From assembly GCF_020966775.1 (NCBI RefSeq), contig NZ_JAJKFV010000010.1, positions 186,001 to 250,000 of the forward strand: a stretch of 64,000 bases of DNA, written 5' to 3'. Shown here in pieces: positions 36,951 through 46,425 of the stretch. Position 1 is the stretch's first letter; each line of letters begins with the position of its first letter. Source of the stretch: Rhodopirellula halodulae (GTDB lineage Bacteria > Planctomycetota > Planctomycetia > Pirellulales > Pirellulaceae). The notes under the pieces were generated by a model. It was not told the origin of the DNA. It saw only the letters and a program-made list of their open reading frames with translations, and searched no databases. The translations under genes were made by a program, and so were the position numbers.

Positions 36951-38135
36951 ATGAAGCGGAATCGTTCGGGGCTGAGTTTGTTGGAGGTGGTGGTCGTGTT
37001 GGGGTGCGCGCTGATTGTGTTCGCGCTGCTGATACCGGCAGTCTCTACGCCTCGGGAGTGGCCGCGCCGCAACCAGTGCTCAACACAACTGAAGAATTTT
37101 TCGCTCGCCGCGATCCAGTACGAGAACGCAAGGGGGCGATTTCCCGGTTGGGTGATGGACTTCGGGAATTTTGGTTGGGACCCGGAAACCGAAACCGTGC
37201 TCGAGCAATTGAATGATCCCAGTTCAGCACCGTCTGGTCCGCTCGAACGTGCGGCAGAGGGCTTGGTGCCGCACCGCAAGGTCGGCACGTGGGCGGTGGC
37301 GTTGTTGCCCTGGTTGGATGCTCAACCGACCTACGAACACTGGACCGAAGATCGCTACCCGATTTTGACGCGTGGCGAAGGTGCGACACAGGAACAAAGT
37401 GGCACGGGGTTTCATCCTTTGGCCGCGCCGCAGTTTGCGATCTTTCAGTGTCCAAGCGATCCGAATAACGATGGCGAAGACAATGGTCGCAGCAGCTACA
37501 TCGCCAACACGGGTGTCTACTTTCCGCCGAGCGATTTGATCGCGGGAACCCATTCGATCTTTCATCCGGACGGCACCGTGAAGGAAATTGGCTTTGAGGA
37601 GTCGATGTCGGTCGAGTTTGGTGTGTTCGGCAACCGGCTCTCGGCTCGGGCGGCCAACTGGGACGAGGATCTGCGAGTGCCAGTCGCGGAGCCGATTGGT
37701 TTGGATGATTTCAAGGACGGAGCAAGCAACACCGTTTTGTTTTCGGAGTCGCTGCATGCGATGCCGTGGCATCGTGCGGGCTTCGTCAACGATGTCGATT
37801 TGATGTTTGAGCGGCATCCAGACGAAGTGGTGTTTCCGCCGTTGAGTCGATTCACCAATGGGATGGTTTGGCACGGGGTGGACTGGAGCAACGGCAAGCA
37901 GCCACGTGAGATTCATTTGATCAACGGCAATCGGTCGCTCACGGAATCGATGCAGATGGATCCTGGCAACGCGACCGACTTGGCCCGGCCGTCGTCGGCT
38001 CACACGGACGGTATCAACGTGTCAATGGCGGATGGCGGGACGCGGTATGTTTCGGATTCAATCGATCCGAGAGTCTGGCAAGCCCTGATGACCCCCCGAG
38101 GCCGAGAAGAGATCCCCGAAGACGCGTTGTATTGA
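36951..38135 (+). CDS. DUF1559 protein with pseudopilin N-terminus
   Basis: 394 residues with a strong GGAGG site 7 nt before the ATG. A type IV pilin-like start (SGLSLLEVVVVLGCALIVFA, with Glu five residues into the mature helix) would be cut by prepilin peptidase. The DUF1559 body follows, with PRRNQCSTQLKNFSLAAIQY after the helix, and a C-terminal DGINVSMADGGTRYVSDSID. Planctomycetes have tens of such proteins, linked to type II secretion/pilus machinery; ATPases for it lie at 58-63 kb here. The 7-bp array starts 6 nt past the stop. Confidence 0.92.
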   Translation: MKRNRSGLSLLEVVVVLGCALIVFALLIPAVSTPREWPRRNQCSTQLKNFSLAAIQYENARGRFPGWVMDFGNFGWDPETETVLEQLNDPSSAPSGPLERAAEGLVPHRKVGTWAVALLPWLDAQPTYEHWTEDRYPILTRGEGATQEQSGTGFHPLAAPQFAIFQCPSDPNNDGEDNGRSSYIANTGVYFPPSDLIAGTHSIFHPDGTVKEIGFEESMSVEFGVFGNRLSARAANWDEDLRVPVAEPIGLDDFKDGASNTVLFSESLHAMPWHRAGFVNDVDLMFERHPDEVVFPPLSRFTNGMVWHGVDWSNGKQPREIHLINGNRSLTESMQMDPGNATDLARPSSAHTDGINVSMADGGTRYVSDSIDPRVWQALMTPRGREEIPEDALY

Positions 38136-38140
38136 TGTGG

Positions 38141-38280
38141 TTGGTGGTTGGTGGTTGGTGGTTGGTGGTTGGTGATTGGTGATTGGTGATTGGTGATTGG
38201 TGATTGGTGATTGGTGATTGGTGATTGGTGATTGGTGATTGGTGATTGGTGATTGGTGATTGGTGATTGGTGATTGGTGT
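38141..38280. repeat. 7-bp tandem array, 20 units
   Basis: Four copies of TTGGTGG, then 15 of TTGGTGA, then one TTGGTGT, without other errors, starting 6 nt past the stop of the DUF1559 gene. A second 7-bp array with another unit lies at 27531-27610. Confidence 0.97.
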
Positions 38281-38349
38281 TCAATTATCTCGGCATGAGT
38301 CGTCGCGGAATCAATGTCGACACCGGGCGGCTCGCGCCGCATCCGCTAA

Positions 38350-38422
38350 GATTGTCGCGGATCACTCCGTGGTCCGCTGCTGCGCCGTTGTTGGCCACGA
38401 CGTAGGTCCGGTTCCACCGGAC
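38350..38422 (+). repeat. REP-like hairpins (A and C types)
   Basis: A diverged A-type hairpin (38350-38388) and a C-type element (38402-38422: foot GTAG, arms GTCCGGT and ACCGGAC, loop TCC). The rest of the 497-bp gap down to the MtfA gene holds no recognisable gene. Confidence 0.8.
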
Positions 38423-38632
38423 GTTTGCGAGGAATGCATGTTGCGAATTTCGGTTCTCGCGAATTGATTCGCGGTGGTGCGTGGGAACCGCGGCTAACGC
38501 CGATCGGCTGTTTGGTCTTTCGAAACATCTGGCGTGAATTGCTAGGGTCACGTGTTGTTTGGCGTTTCACCTTTCGCCATACAGGGCATGGCCTACACGG
38601 GGATCCTGATCACTGTGTCCCTGTGGTCCTTT

Positions 38633-39613
38633 CTACTTCCCACCCGGCATTCCTCGCATGCGTTTGCGGCGGCAGCAGTGTTTGAACTTTTTGCCGCTAT
38701 CGCAGGGGCAAGGATCATTGCGTTGCACGCGGCCTTTTCGACGCGGGCGTTTGCTGAACAGTCGCTTGGGGTCTTGGTGGTACATCTTCCGAAGCATGTT
38801 GTAGAGCTGCGGATCTTTGGTTTGCAGTTGGGCCGGTTTCTCGAAGAAGTACTCCGACAGCACCGCGAAGTACTCGGCCTCGTTGGTGTAGGCGTAGTCA
38901 TCGATGCCGGAACGGGTGCCTTCGGACCGGAGTTCTTCGCCGACCCATTTCACCCAAGGCTCGGTGACCTCCGCGGTCGCGGACACGGGAATGCCATCCA
39001 CGTCTCCGTCGGCTTTGTCGACCAAGTGAGCGAACTCATGAATGCCGACGTTTCGCTTGTCGCCTGAGTTGGAAAAACCTGCCAGCAACGATGGTTTGGA
39101 GAGAATCATCACGCCGCTTAAGTGGGCAACGCCGATCATCCCCAACGTGTTTTTGTCGCCTTCGCCTTCCGTTTGATAATCCTCGCCGAACGATCCGGGG
39201 TAGATCAGCACTTCGCCCAAACCGGAATACTCAAAATCATCCAGACCCATGATGGGGATCACGGCACTGGCTCCCACCAGAGCACGAGTGGTTTCGTCGA
39301 CGTCGGTACGAATGCCGGTGACGGTGACTTCGTCCAGGAAGACCTTCATCCGATTTTGGAAATCGATGCGACGATCTTCCGCGAGCATGCGGTAGTACTC
39401 GACATATTGTTGCAGCGCCAATTCCCAAACATCGGGGAAAGGCGTCGCGATGACTTGAAGTCGTCGTTTGGTTTTGCGTCGCACGAACCAATGAGCGACC
39501 CAAGCGATCGGCAACGCCAGCAACGTCCATGGCTGGAGGAATGCGAACCCGATGATCAATGCGCCGACTGCGAATGAAATCGCAAACGCGAGCCGGCGAT
39601 TGGATCGGTCCAT
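38633..39613 (-). CDS. MtfA-like zinc peptidase with SEC-C tail
   Basis: 326 residues. Two membrane-crossing stretches near the N-terminus (about 7-42, LAFAISFAVGALIIGFAFLQ and onward). The MtfA (peptidase M90) core has GIHEFAHLVDKADG, the HExxH zinc motif, and DDYAYTNEAEYFAVLSEYFF with the downstream ligand Glu. MtfA in E. coli controls the glucose PTS regulator Mlc; that link may not hold here. The C-terminus ends in DPCPCDSGKKFKHCC, a SEC-C zinc-binding motif as in SecA. ATG at 39613 chosen; a TTG 11 codons earlier is possible. Confidence 0.9.
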   Translation of the reverse strand: MDRSNRRLAFAISFAVGALIIGFAFLQPWTLLALPIAWVAHWFVRRKTKRRLQVIATPFPDVWELALQQYVEYYRMLAEDRRIDFQNRMKVFLDEVTVTGIRTDVDETTRALVGASAVIPIMGLDDFEYSGLGEVLIYPGSFGEDYQTEGEGDKNTLGMIGVAHLSGVMILSKPSLLAGFSNSGDKRNVGIHEFAHLVDKADGDVDGIPVSATAEVTEPWVKWVGEELRSEGTRSGIDDYAYTNEAEYFAVLSEYFFEKPAQLQTKDPQLYNMLRKMYHQDPKRLFSKRPRRKGRVQRNDPCPCDSGKKFKHCCRRKRMRGMPGGK

Positions 39614-39909
39614 TTCAGGAGTGACAAGCAACGAGAGGCAGCCCAAAGGAGAAGGTGAGATTCAAGAGCGAAGTCATCATAGACGCGGGGCGGGTTGTTT
39701 CGGACAGGCGTTCAAACTTCTGGCCGAGCGGCATGCGCGTCGCGGTCTCGATCGAGGCATGGTCCTCCGTGAGTGCGACTTTATCTGCCCTCCCGACGGT
39801 CGACTTCATCCGTCAGTAGGCGAAGACGGGCCGGGCAGTTATTCTCGTGGCTCCGTCGGCAGATTGTCTGGCTGACCCATCCCACCCTTTTGCTGTTTTC
39901 GGCCACCCC

Positions 39910-41103
39910 GTGCACCGTTTCGATTCCATTTCCGTTGCCCCGCCCGATGCCATTTTGGGTTTGACCGAAGCGTTCAAAGCGGATGAACGCGAAACGAAAA
40001 TGAACCTCTCCGTCGGCGTTTACCAAGACGCGACCGGAACCACGCCCGTGCTGCGTTGCGTGAAAGAGGCCGAAAAACGGTTGGTGGAAACCGAATCGAC
40101 CAAAGGCTACTTGTCGATCGATGGTCTTCCCGACTATCGCCAAGCCGCTCGCGAGCTGGTCTTTGGCGACCAAGTCGAAGCCGCCCGAGTCGCCGCGGTT
40201 CAGTCGCCCGGCGGAACTGGTGCGCTGCGAGTCGCTGCGGAATTCCTCGCCAGCCAATGCGGTCCGCTGCGGATTTTCCTGCCCACACCAACTTGGGCCA
40301 ACCACAACGCCATCATGGCGGCGGCTGGATTGCCGGTTGAAAACTACTCGTACTTGGCGGCTGATAAAAAGACGTTGGACTTCGACGCGATGATCGAAGA
40401 CCTGAAGTCCAAAACCAAAGCCGGCGACGCCGTGTTGTTGCACGCTTGTTGTCACAACCCCACCGGAGTCGATCCGACGCCCGAGCAATGGGAACAGATT
40501 GGGGCTGTCGTCGCCGAAAAGAATTTGTTGCCGCTGCTGGACTTCGCTTACCAAGGGTTCGGCGAAGGTTTGGAAGAGGACGCCGCGGGTGTTCGCACGA
40601 TCTTGCGTCATGTGGACGAAGCCTTGGTGTGCTCCTCGTTCAGCAAGAACTTCGGGCTGTACAGTGAGCGAGTCGGGACCGTGTGCTTGGTTTCGGGGTC
40701 AGCCGACACGACCAAGGCCGCGCTCAGCCAACTCAAACGCCTCGTCCGAGCCAACTACAGCAACCCACCACGTCACGGCGGAGCCATCGTTGCCACCGTT
40801 TTGGCCGATGCGGGGCTGACCAAAATGTGGCATGAAGAGCTGGCCGAAATGCGAACCCGCATCGCCTCGCTTCGCCAACAATTCGTCGATGGAATGGCCG
40901 CAACGGGAGTCGACCAAGATTTCTCGTTCCTGCTGGATCAAAAGGGCATGTTCTCGTTCAGCGGATTGACTCCCATGCAAGTCGATCAGTTGCGGACCGA
41001 GCACGGCGTGTACTTGGTCGGCAGCGGACGGATCAACGTTGCGGGCATGAATGAATCCAGGATGGGATGGTTGTGCGACGCCGTGGCGGCGGTCTTGCGA
41101 TAG
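39910..41103 (+). CDS. Aspartate/aromatic aminotransferase, class I
   Basis: 397 residues from a GTG; the start VHRFDSISVAPPDAILGL lines up with the AspC/TyrB N-terminus. PLP-dependent fold type I enzyme: YLSIDGLPDYRQAARELVFG, AVQSPGGTGALRVAAEFLA, HACCHNPTGVDPTPEQW, PLLDFAYQGFGEGLEEDA, and the PLP lysine in CSSFSKNFGLYSERVG. From memory the family resemblance is to enterobacterial AspC and TyrB, closer than to the usual bacterial AspB type. It probably interconverts aspartate or aromatic amino acids with 2-oxoglutarate. Precedes the peptide transporter operon by 114 bp. Confidence 0.93.
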   Translation: MHRFDSISVAPPDAILGLTEAFKADERETKMNLSVGVYQDATGTTPVLRCVKEAEKRLVETESTKGYLSIDGLPDYRQAARELVFGDQVEAARVAAVQSPGGTGALRVAAEFLASQCGPLRIFLPTPTWANHNAIMAAAGLPVENYSYLAADKKTLDFDAMIEDLKSKTKAGDAVLLHACCHNPTGVDPTPEQWEQIGAVVAEKNLLPLLDFAYQGFGEGLEEDAAGVRTILRHVDEALVCSSFSKNFGLYSERVGTVCLVSGSADTTKAALSQLKRLVRANYSNPPRHGGAIVATVLADAGLTKMWHEELAEMRTRIASLRQQFVDGMAATGVDQDFSFLLDQKGMFSFSGLTPMQVDQLRTEHGVYLVGSGRINVAGMNESRMGWLCDAVAAVLR

Positions 41104-41217
41104 CCCTTTCATTCTTTGTCCAATGCATCCGCGGCGGACAATTGGCGACCCCGAGTCGTCCGCGACGGTTGTGTGTTCCCTGCGACGTCCTGTTTCTAAC
41201 CACCATGATCAACCGCC

Positions 41218-43185
41218 ATGCCATTAGAACTTCGTCGAGCGTTTTTGATTTTGGCTGCCGTCGTGATGGTGGTGGCCGTGGTCTGGGCGTCGCGATTCGA
41301 CGCGATGCCGCCCGCGGAATTCAGTTTCCAAAACGGGACGGACCCGAAAACGCTCGACCCGCACCGAGCCACCGGCCAACCGGAAAGCCGGATTCTGTTC
41401 AACATCTTCACCGGGTTGTTGGAGGAGTTGCCTGAGGGCGACCCCGATCCGGAAACGGGCGTCCAGCCGATGACGCCGCAACCGGGCATCGCCACGTCCT
41501 ACGACGTTTCGCCCGACAACATGACCTACACGTTCACTCTTCGTGATGACGTGACATGGAGCGACGGCGTCCCCATCACCTCCGCCGACTTCGTGTGGTC
41601 GTGGACCCGCATGCTGCATCCTGAAACGGCGTGCGAATACAACTTCCAACTCTTCGGCGTCAAGAACGCGGAAGCCTACGCGACGGGCGAGGTGAAACCC
41701 GGCGACAAAGTTGAAATTGAATTGTGGGATCGCCCGGGCGAAACCATCGACGGTGAGCCGGCGCAGCAAACCTTCCCTCGGGGCACAATCGTCCACGGCA
41801 CGCTGACAGCTCTCGACAAACCGCCAATGCCCAACTTCCCGGAAGGTGCGTCGAAGGAAGAAAAGTCAAAGATCACCGCCGACTGGCAATCCGAATGGCT
41901 TTACACGGTGGATTTAGCGACGGTCAACGGTGACGAGATCCTATGGGACGAAGTCACCCAAACCGTCACCTACACCAAGAACCTGCAAACGCCGCTGGCG
42001 GATGAAAACACCCAGCGGACTCACGCGGTGTTGGTGGCATTCGATCGGTTGGGAGGCGTCGAGGCGCCCGACGAAACCACGCTGATCGTGCGTCTTCGCG
42101 ACCCGCTGCCCTACTTCCCAAACTTGGTCGCTTATTACCCGCTGTTCCCAGTGCCGCGACACTGCATCGAGGAACATGGCAAACCAATGTGGACGCGGCC
42201 CGAGAATATTGTCACCTGCGGTCCTTACAAAGTCGGCCTGCGAAAGCTGCGTGACCGAGTCCGTTTGGTCAAAGACGAAAAGTGGTACGACGCGGACAAC
42301 GTGCAAGTCGAATCCATCGACGCGATGTCAATCGAAAGTCAGAACACCGCTCTCAATATGTACGAGACCGGTGAACTCGATTGGGTCACGGATCCGCCAG
42401 TGACCTTGATCGAAGAGCTCAAGAAACGCGACGACTACATCGGGGCGCCGTATCTTTCGGTTTACTACTACGAACTGAACACCAAACGACCACCGCTTGA
42501 TGACGTTCGCGTTCGCAAAGCGTTGTCGATGGCCATCAACCGCGAACAGATCGTTCGCGAAGTCACCAAAGCGGGCCAGCAACCGGCGTTCGCGTTGGTG
42601 CCGCCAGGCATCGCGGGGTACACCCACGAAAAGGGCAACCGCGGATCACTGGAAGAAGCCAAGGAACTGCTTCGCGAAGCGGGGTATCCCGGCGGTCGAG
42701 GCTTTCCCAAGTTCACGATTCTTTACAACACCAGCGAAAGTCACCGTGCGATCGCCGAGGTGATCCAGCAACAGTGGCAAAACAATCTGAATATCAAGGC
42801 TGACCTGCAGAATATGGAGTGGGGCAGTTTTCTCGACAAGCGTCAGCAACAACGTTACGACATTTCACGAGCGGCATGGAACGCGGACTACCCCGACCCG
42901 AACACGTTCTTGGATCTGTTCCTCAGCGAAAGCCCGCAGAACAACACGGCTTGGGACAATCCCCGCTACGACGAATTGCTCTCACTGGCCGCATCAGAAT
43001 CCGACAAAACCAAACGCATGGAACTGCTTGCTGAAGCCGAGGCAATCTGGGCCGATGAGCTTCCCGCCATTCCGATTTATTACTACGTCGGTTTGAACAT
43101 CATCAAACCCTACGTCAAAGGTTTGCACCCGACGCCGCAAGACACGCACCCGTTTCAAACGATTCGATTGGAGGGCAAGCCATGA
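41218..43185 (+). CDS. Peptide ABC transporter substrate-binding protein (OppA/DppA family)
   Basis: 655 residues, longer than the usual 500-550. An N-terminal membrane segment (AFLILAAVVMVVAVVWAS) works as signal anchor or signal peptide. Family-5 binding protein motifs: FSFQNGTDPKTLDPHRATGQ, YTFTLRDDVTWSDGVPITSA, and later LDDVRVRKALSMAINREQIV. An insert of about 120 residues (near residues 155-275) separates the first domain parts. First gene of a five-gene operon; its stop overlaps the next start (ATGA). Confidence 0.93.
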   Translation: MPLELRRAFLILAAVVMVVAVVWASRFDAMPPAEFSFQNGTDPKTLDPHRATGQPESRILFNIFTGLLEELPEGDPDPETGVQPMTPQPGIATSYDVSPDNMTYTFTLRDDVTWSDGVPITSADFVWSWTRMLHPETACEYNFQLFGVKNAEAYATGEVKPGDKVEIELWDRPGETIDGEPAQQTFPRGTIVHGTLTALDKPPMPNFPEGASKEEKSKITADWQSEWLYTVDLATVNGDEILWDEVTQTVTYTKNLQTPLADENTQRTHAVLVAFDRLGGVEAPDETTLIVRLRDPLPYFPNLVAYYPLFPVPRHCIEEHGKPMWTRPENIVTCGPYKVGLRKLRDRVRLVKDEKWYDADNVQVESIDAMSIESQNTALNMYETGELDWVTDPPVTLIEELKKRDDYIGAPYLSVYYYELNTKRPPLDDVRVRKALSMAINREQIVREVTKAGQQPAFALVPPGIAGYTHEKGNRGSLEEAKELLREAGYPGGRGFPKFTILYNTSESHRAIAEVIQQQWQNNLNIKADLQNMEWGSFLDKRQQQRYDISRAAWNADYPDPNTFLDLFLSESPQNNTAWDNPRYDELLSLAASESDKTKRMELLAEAEAIWADELPAIPIYYYVGLNIIKPYVKGLHPTPQDTHPFQTIRLEGKP

Positions 43186-44111
43186 AAGACTTGCTCGGTT
43201 TCCTTGTCCGACGACTTGGCTGGATGGCCATCACGCTGTGGGCGGTCTACACCGTTTCGTTCGTGTTGATGCGAGCCGCCCCCGGCAGTCCTTTCAGTGC
43301 CGAACGCGCGATGCCTCCCGCGATCGAGCAGCAGATGCGAGCCCGTTACAACTTGGATGCTCCGCCGCTGCAGCAATACTGGGACTACATGTGGGGCATC
43401 ATCAGCCGCGGTGATTTGAGTTGGTCCATCAAACTGGAAGACTACAGCGTCAATCAAGTCATCGCGGAAGGCTTTCCGGTGTCAGCATCGCTGGCGATCT
43501 TCGCTTTGGTGTTTGCCATCATCTTGGGTGTCTCCGCAGGAGTCATCTCGGCGGTTTATCGAGGCAGCTTTGCTGATGTGGCGATGATGGCCACCGCCGT
43601 TTTGGGCATCGCCATTCCCAACTTTGTGTTGGCGTCGATTGCGATTTTGCTGTTTGTGTTTTTGATCCCGTTGTTCCCCGCGGCGGGTTGGGGGACGCTT
43701 CGGCAAGTCGCCTTGCCCGCGTTGTGTTTGGGTTTGCCCGTTGCCGCGTACATCGCCCGGTTAACGCGAGCCGGCATGTTGGAATCGCTCAGCCGTGAAC
43801 ATGTTCGCACCGCGTTCGCAAAAGGATTGCCCAAACGCACTGTGATCTTAAAACACGTTTTGCCCGGTGCACTACTGCCGGTGGTCAGTTATCTGGGGCC
43901 AGCCACCGCGGGCGTGCTGACCGGTTCATTGGTGCTGGAAAATATCTTTGCTTTGCCGGGCATGGGCAGCCACTTCATCTACGCGGCGACTCAGCGTGAC
44001 ACGACGCTGGCCACCGGAATGGTGCTGACCTACACGGTGTTGCTGTTTGTGATGAACACGATTGTCGACTTGGCATACGCTGTCATTGACCCACGGGTGG
44101 ACCTGGAATGA
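43182..44111 (+). CDS. Peptide ABC transporter permease (OppB type)
   Basis: 309 residues with six membrane segments. The N-terminus FLVRRLGWMAITLWAVYTVS is typical of OppB/DppB. The EAA-loop region for ATPase contact (SLSREHVRTAFAKGLPKRTV) is present. Both ends overlap neighbours by four bases. Confidence 0.94.
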   Translation: MKDLLGFLVRRLGWMAITLWAVYTVSFVLMRAAPGSPFSAERAMPPAIEQQMRARYNLDAPPLQQYWDYMWGIISRGDLSWSIKLEDYSVNQVIAEGFPVSASLAIFALVFAIILGVSAGVISAVYRGSFADVAMMATAVLGIAIPNFVLASIAILLFVFLIPLFPAAGWGTLRQVALPALCLGLPVAAYIARLTRAGMLESLSREHVRTAFAKGLPKRTVILKHVLPGALLPVVSYLGPATAGVLTGSLVLENIFALPGMGSHFIYAATQRDTTLATGMVLTYTVLLFVMNTIVDLAYAVIDPRVDLE

Positions 44112-45343
44112 ACCTTCCCGATTCAACCAAGAACGAAGAAACGCTGACGAAGTTGCTGGAGGAATCTCGCAACATTCGTGGCGTGTCGCTTTGGAAAGAC
44201 GCTTGGCGTCGTCTGCGTCGAAACCGTCCCGCGATGACTTCGCTGGTGTTTCTGATTGGCTTGGGGTTGGTCGCGTTTCTAACGCCGATGTTGCCGCTGC
44301 AGAGTCCGCTCGACAAAGATCTCAATAACCGACGTTTTTTGCCGCCATCGACTGAGCCCATTGTCATGGGATCGCGAGAAGGACTGAAGTTCGCCGATGG
44401 AAGATTGACCAGCCAGCTGGCACTCTTTGAAGCCGAAATCGAGGAGGAAACGTCGCAGGCCATGGCCACGTCGGATCCCGTTCAAAGAGCCAAACAGTTG
44501 ATCGCGATCAACGATCGCATTCGAGTCGAACATCCATTCAATCAACTGTGGAACCAGCTCGGTGGAGTCAGCTTCGCCATGGTGCGCATGCGAGTGGCAA
44601 TCTTTGGCGACTATGCCGTGCCGTCGTTGTTCGGCACCGACAAGCTCGGGCGTGATTTGCTCGCTCGTGTGTTTTGGGGCGCGCGTGTTTCGTTGGTGGT
44701 CGGCGTGGTCGCGACGCTGGTGAGTTTGTTGATCGGTGTCAGCTACGGTGCCATCGCGGGTTACTTTGGTGGTTACGTCGACGCGGCCATGATGCGGATT
44801 GTGGACATGCTGTATTCGATTCCATTCATCTTCGTTGTGATTTACTTGGTCACGTTCTTGGGTGAAGAAAGCGTCAAAGCGTGGCTGGAAAGTTATGGCA
44901 TCGATCAGATCATGATCTTCTACATCATCATCGGTGCGATCTATTGGTTGACCATGTCGCGAGTCGTTCGCGGCCAAGTCCTGTCGCTGCGGCAGGAGCA
45001 ATTCATTGAGTCCGCTCGCACGATCGGTGCATCACCCATGCGAATTGTGTTTCGACACCTGGTGCCCAATGTGCTTGGCATCGTCATTGTTTATTTGACG
45101 TTGACCATTCCGGCTGTGATGTTGTTCGAAGCGTTCTTGTCGTTCTTGGGGTTGGGGGTTGCTCCACCCGATGTTTCGTGGGGACTGCTCCTCAATGACG
45201 GCGTAGAAGCGTTGTCGAGCATCAAGCTGTTCTGGTGGGTGGTGATCTTCCCCGGTGCCGCGCTGGCGATGACCTTGTTCGCCCTGAACTTCTTGGGTGA
45301 TGGTTTGCGAGACGCTTTGGATCCAAAGATGAAAAACCGATGA
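44108..45343 (+). CDS. Peptide ABC transporter permease (OppC type), with long insert
   Basis: 411 residues where about 300 are usual. The excess is a charged outer loop of about 110 residues (position 65 to 175, QLALFEAEIEEETSQAMATS) between the first and second membrane segments. The rest is ordinary: SLFGTDKLGRDLLARVFWGA, membrane helices, and the EAA loop with SARTIGASPMRIVFRHLVPN. OppA of this operon is also enlarged, so the two inserts could contact each other. Confidence 0.93.
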   Translation: MNLPDSTKNEETLTKLLEESRNIRGVSLWKDAWRRLRRNRPAMTSLVFLIGLGLVAFLTPMLPLQSPLDKDLNNRRFLPPSTEPIVMGSREGLKFADGRLTSQLALFEAEIEEETSQAMATSDPVQRAKQLIAINDRIRVEHPFNQLWNQLGGVSFAMVRMRVAIFGDYAVPSLFGTDKLGRDLLARVFWGARVSLVVGVVATLVSLLIGVSYGAIAGYFGGYVDAAMMRIVDMLYSIPFIFVVIYLVTFLGEESVKAWLESYGIDQIMIFYIIIGAIYWLTMSRVVRGQVLSLRQEQFIESARTIGASPMRIVFRHLVPNVLGIVIVYLTLTIPAVMLFEAFLSFLGLGVAPPDVSWGLLLNDGVEALSSIKLFWWVVIFPGAALAMTLFALNFLGDGLRDALDPKMKNR

Positions 45344-46425
45344 GCGAAACGCACGGGGATCCCATGACGACTTCGGAAGCCGCGACGTTGGATGCAAAAG
45401 ACGCCCCTCGCGACGGCGGTTCGTCACTCCTGCAAGTCTCCGATTTGCGCGTCAGTTTCAAAACGGACGAGGGGCACGTCAAAGCCGTTCGCGGGATATC
45501 TTTTGATGTTCGCGCGGGCGAGACTGTTGCCATCGTGGGAGAATCCGGAAGCGGAAAGAGCGTGACCAACTTGGCGATGATGGGATTGATCCCGCAGCCT
45601 CCCGGTCGCGTTGATTCCGGTTCGGCTTTGTTTCAAGGTCGTAATCTCCTGAAGATGAACGCTCGTGAATTGCAAGCCATTCGCGGACGCCACGTCTCGA
45701 TGATCTTTCAAGATCCGATGACGGCCCTGAATCCACTGATGACCATCGAGCAGCAGATGACCGAAATGACTCGGTTGCACCTCAGTCTGACGAAGAAAGA
45801 AGCATCGGCTCGCGCGGTCGAGATGCTGGGGATGGTCGGTATCACTTCGCCCGAAAAACGCCTGCGTGATTACCCGCATCAATTCAGTGGCGGGATGCGT
45901 CAACGAGTCATGATCGCGATGGCGTTGTCGTGCGAACCAGAGTTGCTCATCGCGGACGAGCCCACCACGGCGCTCGACGTCACGATCCAAGCTCAGATCA
46001 TGGATTTGTTGGCTGACCTGCAAGAACGCAAAGGCACAGCGATTGTTCTGATCACTCACGATTTGGGTGTCGTCGCCGGGGTCGCCGATCGCGTGATGGT
46101 GATGTACGCCGGACGCATCGTGGAAAAGGCGAACGTCGATGACTTGTTCGAATCACCACGTCATCCTTACACGCTCGGGTTGCTCGGCTCTCTACCGCGA
46201 TTCGATACCGAACAACACGACCAATTGTCGGCGATACCAGGCGGCCCGCCCGACATGTCGGAACCCATTGTCGGTTGTTCCTTCGCACCTCGATGCAGCT
46301 TCGTGGAAGACGTCTGCAAAAAGACCGAGCCTAATCTGGAGCGGAAGGTTGCGGTGTCCGGCGGCGTGAATTCGTTGCCAGTTGTCCAGCCGCATTTGGC
46401 CGCGTGTCACGTGGAGGTGGCTTGA
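45340..46425 (+). CDS. Peptide ABC transporter ATPase (OppD type)
   Basis: 361 residues. Walker A VGESGSGKSV, signature HQFSGGMRQRVMIAMAL, Walker B LLIADEPTTALDVT, and a C-terminal Cys-containing region (VGCSFAPRCSFVEDVCKK) typical of OppD/DppD, some of which bind an iron-sulfur cluster. It powers import together with the OppF-type ATPase. Confidence 0.95.
   Translation: MSETHGDPMTTSEAATLDAKDAPRDGGSSLLQVSDLRVSFKTDEGHVKAVRGISFDVRAGETVAIVGESGSGKSVTNLAMMGLIPQPPGRVDSGSALFQGRNLLKMNARELQAIRGRHVSMIFQDPMTALNPLMTIEQQMTEMTRLHLSLTKKEASARAVEMLGMVGITSPEKRLRDYPHQFSGGMRQRVMIAMALSCEPELLIADEPTTALDVTIQAQIMDLLADLQERKGTAIVLITHDLGVVAGVADRVMVMYAGRIVEKANVDDLFESPRHPYTLGLLGSLPRFDTEQHDQLSAIPGGPPDMSEPIVGCSFAPRCSFVEDVCKKTEPNLERKVAVSGGVNSLPVVQPHLAACHVEVA

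Noticed and set aside
38141..38280. Possible CRISPR array
   Set aside because: Contiguous 7-bp units with no spacers and no cas genes nearby.
38000..38342. Repeat proteins (NHQSPIT units) read from the 7-bp array
   Set aside because: A 7-bp repeat is open in several frames by chance; no start site or flanking coding signal.
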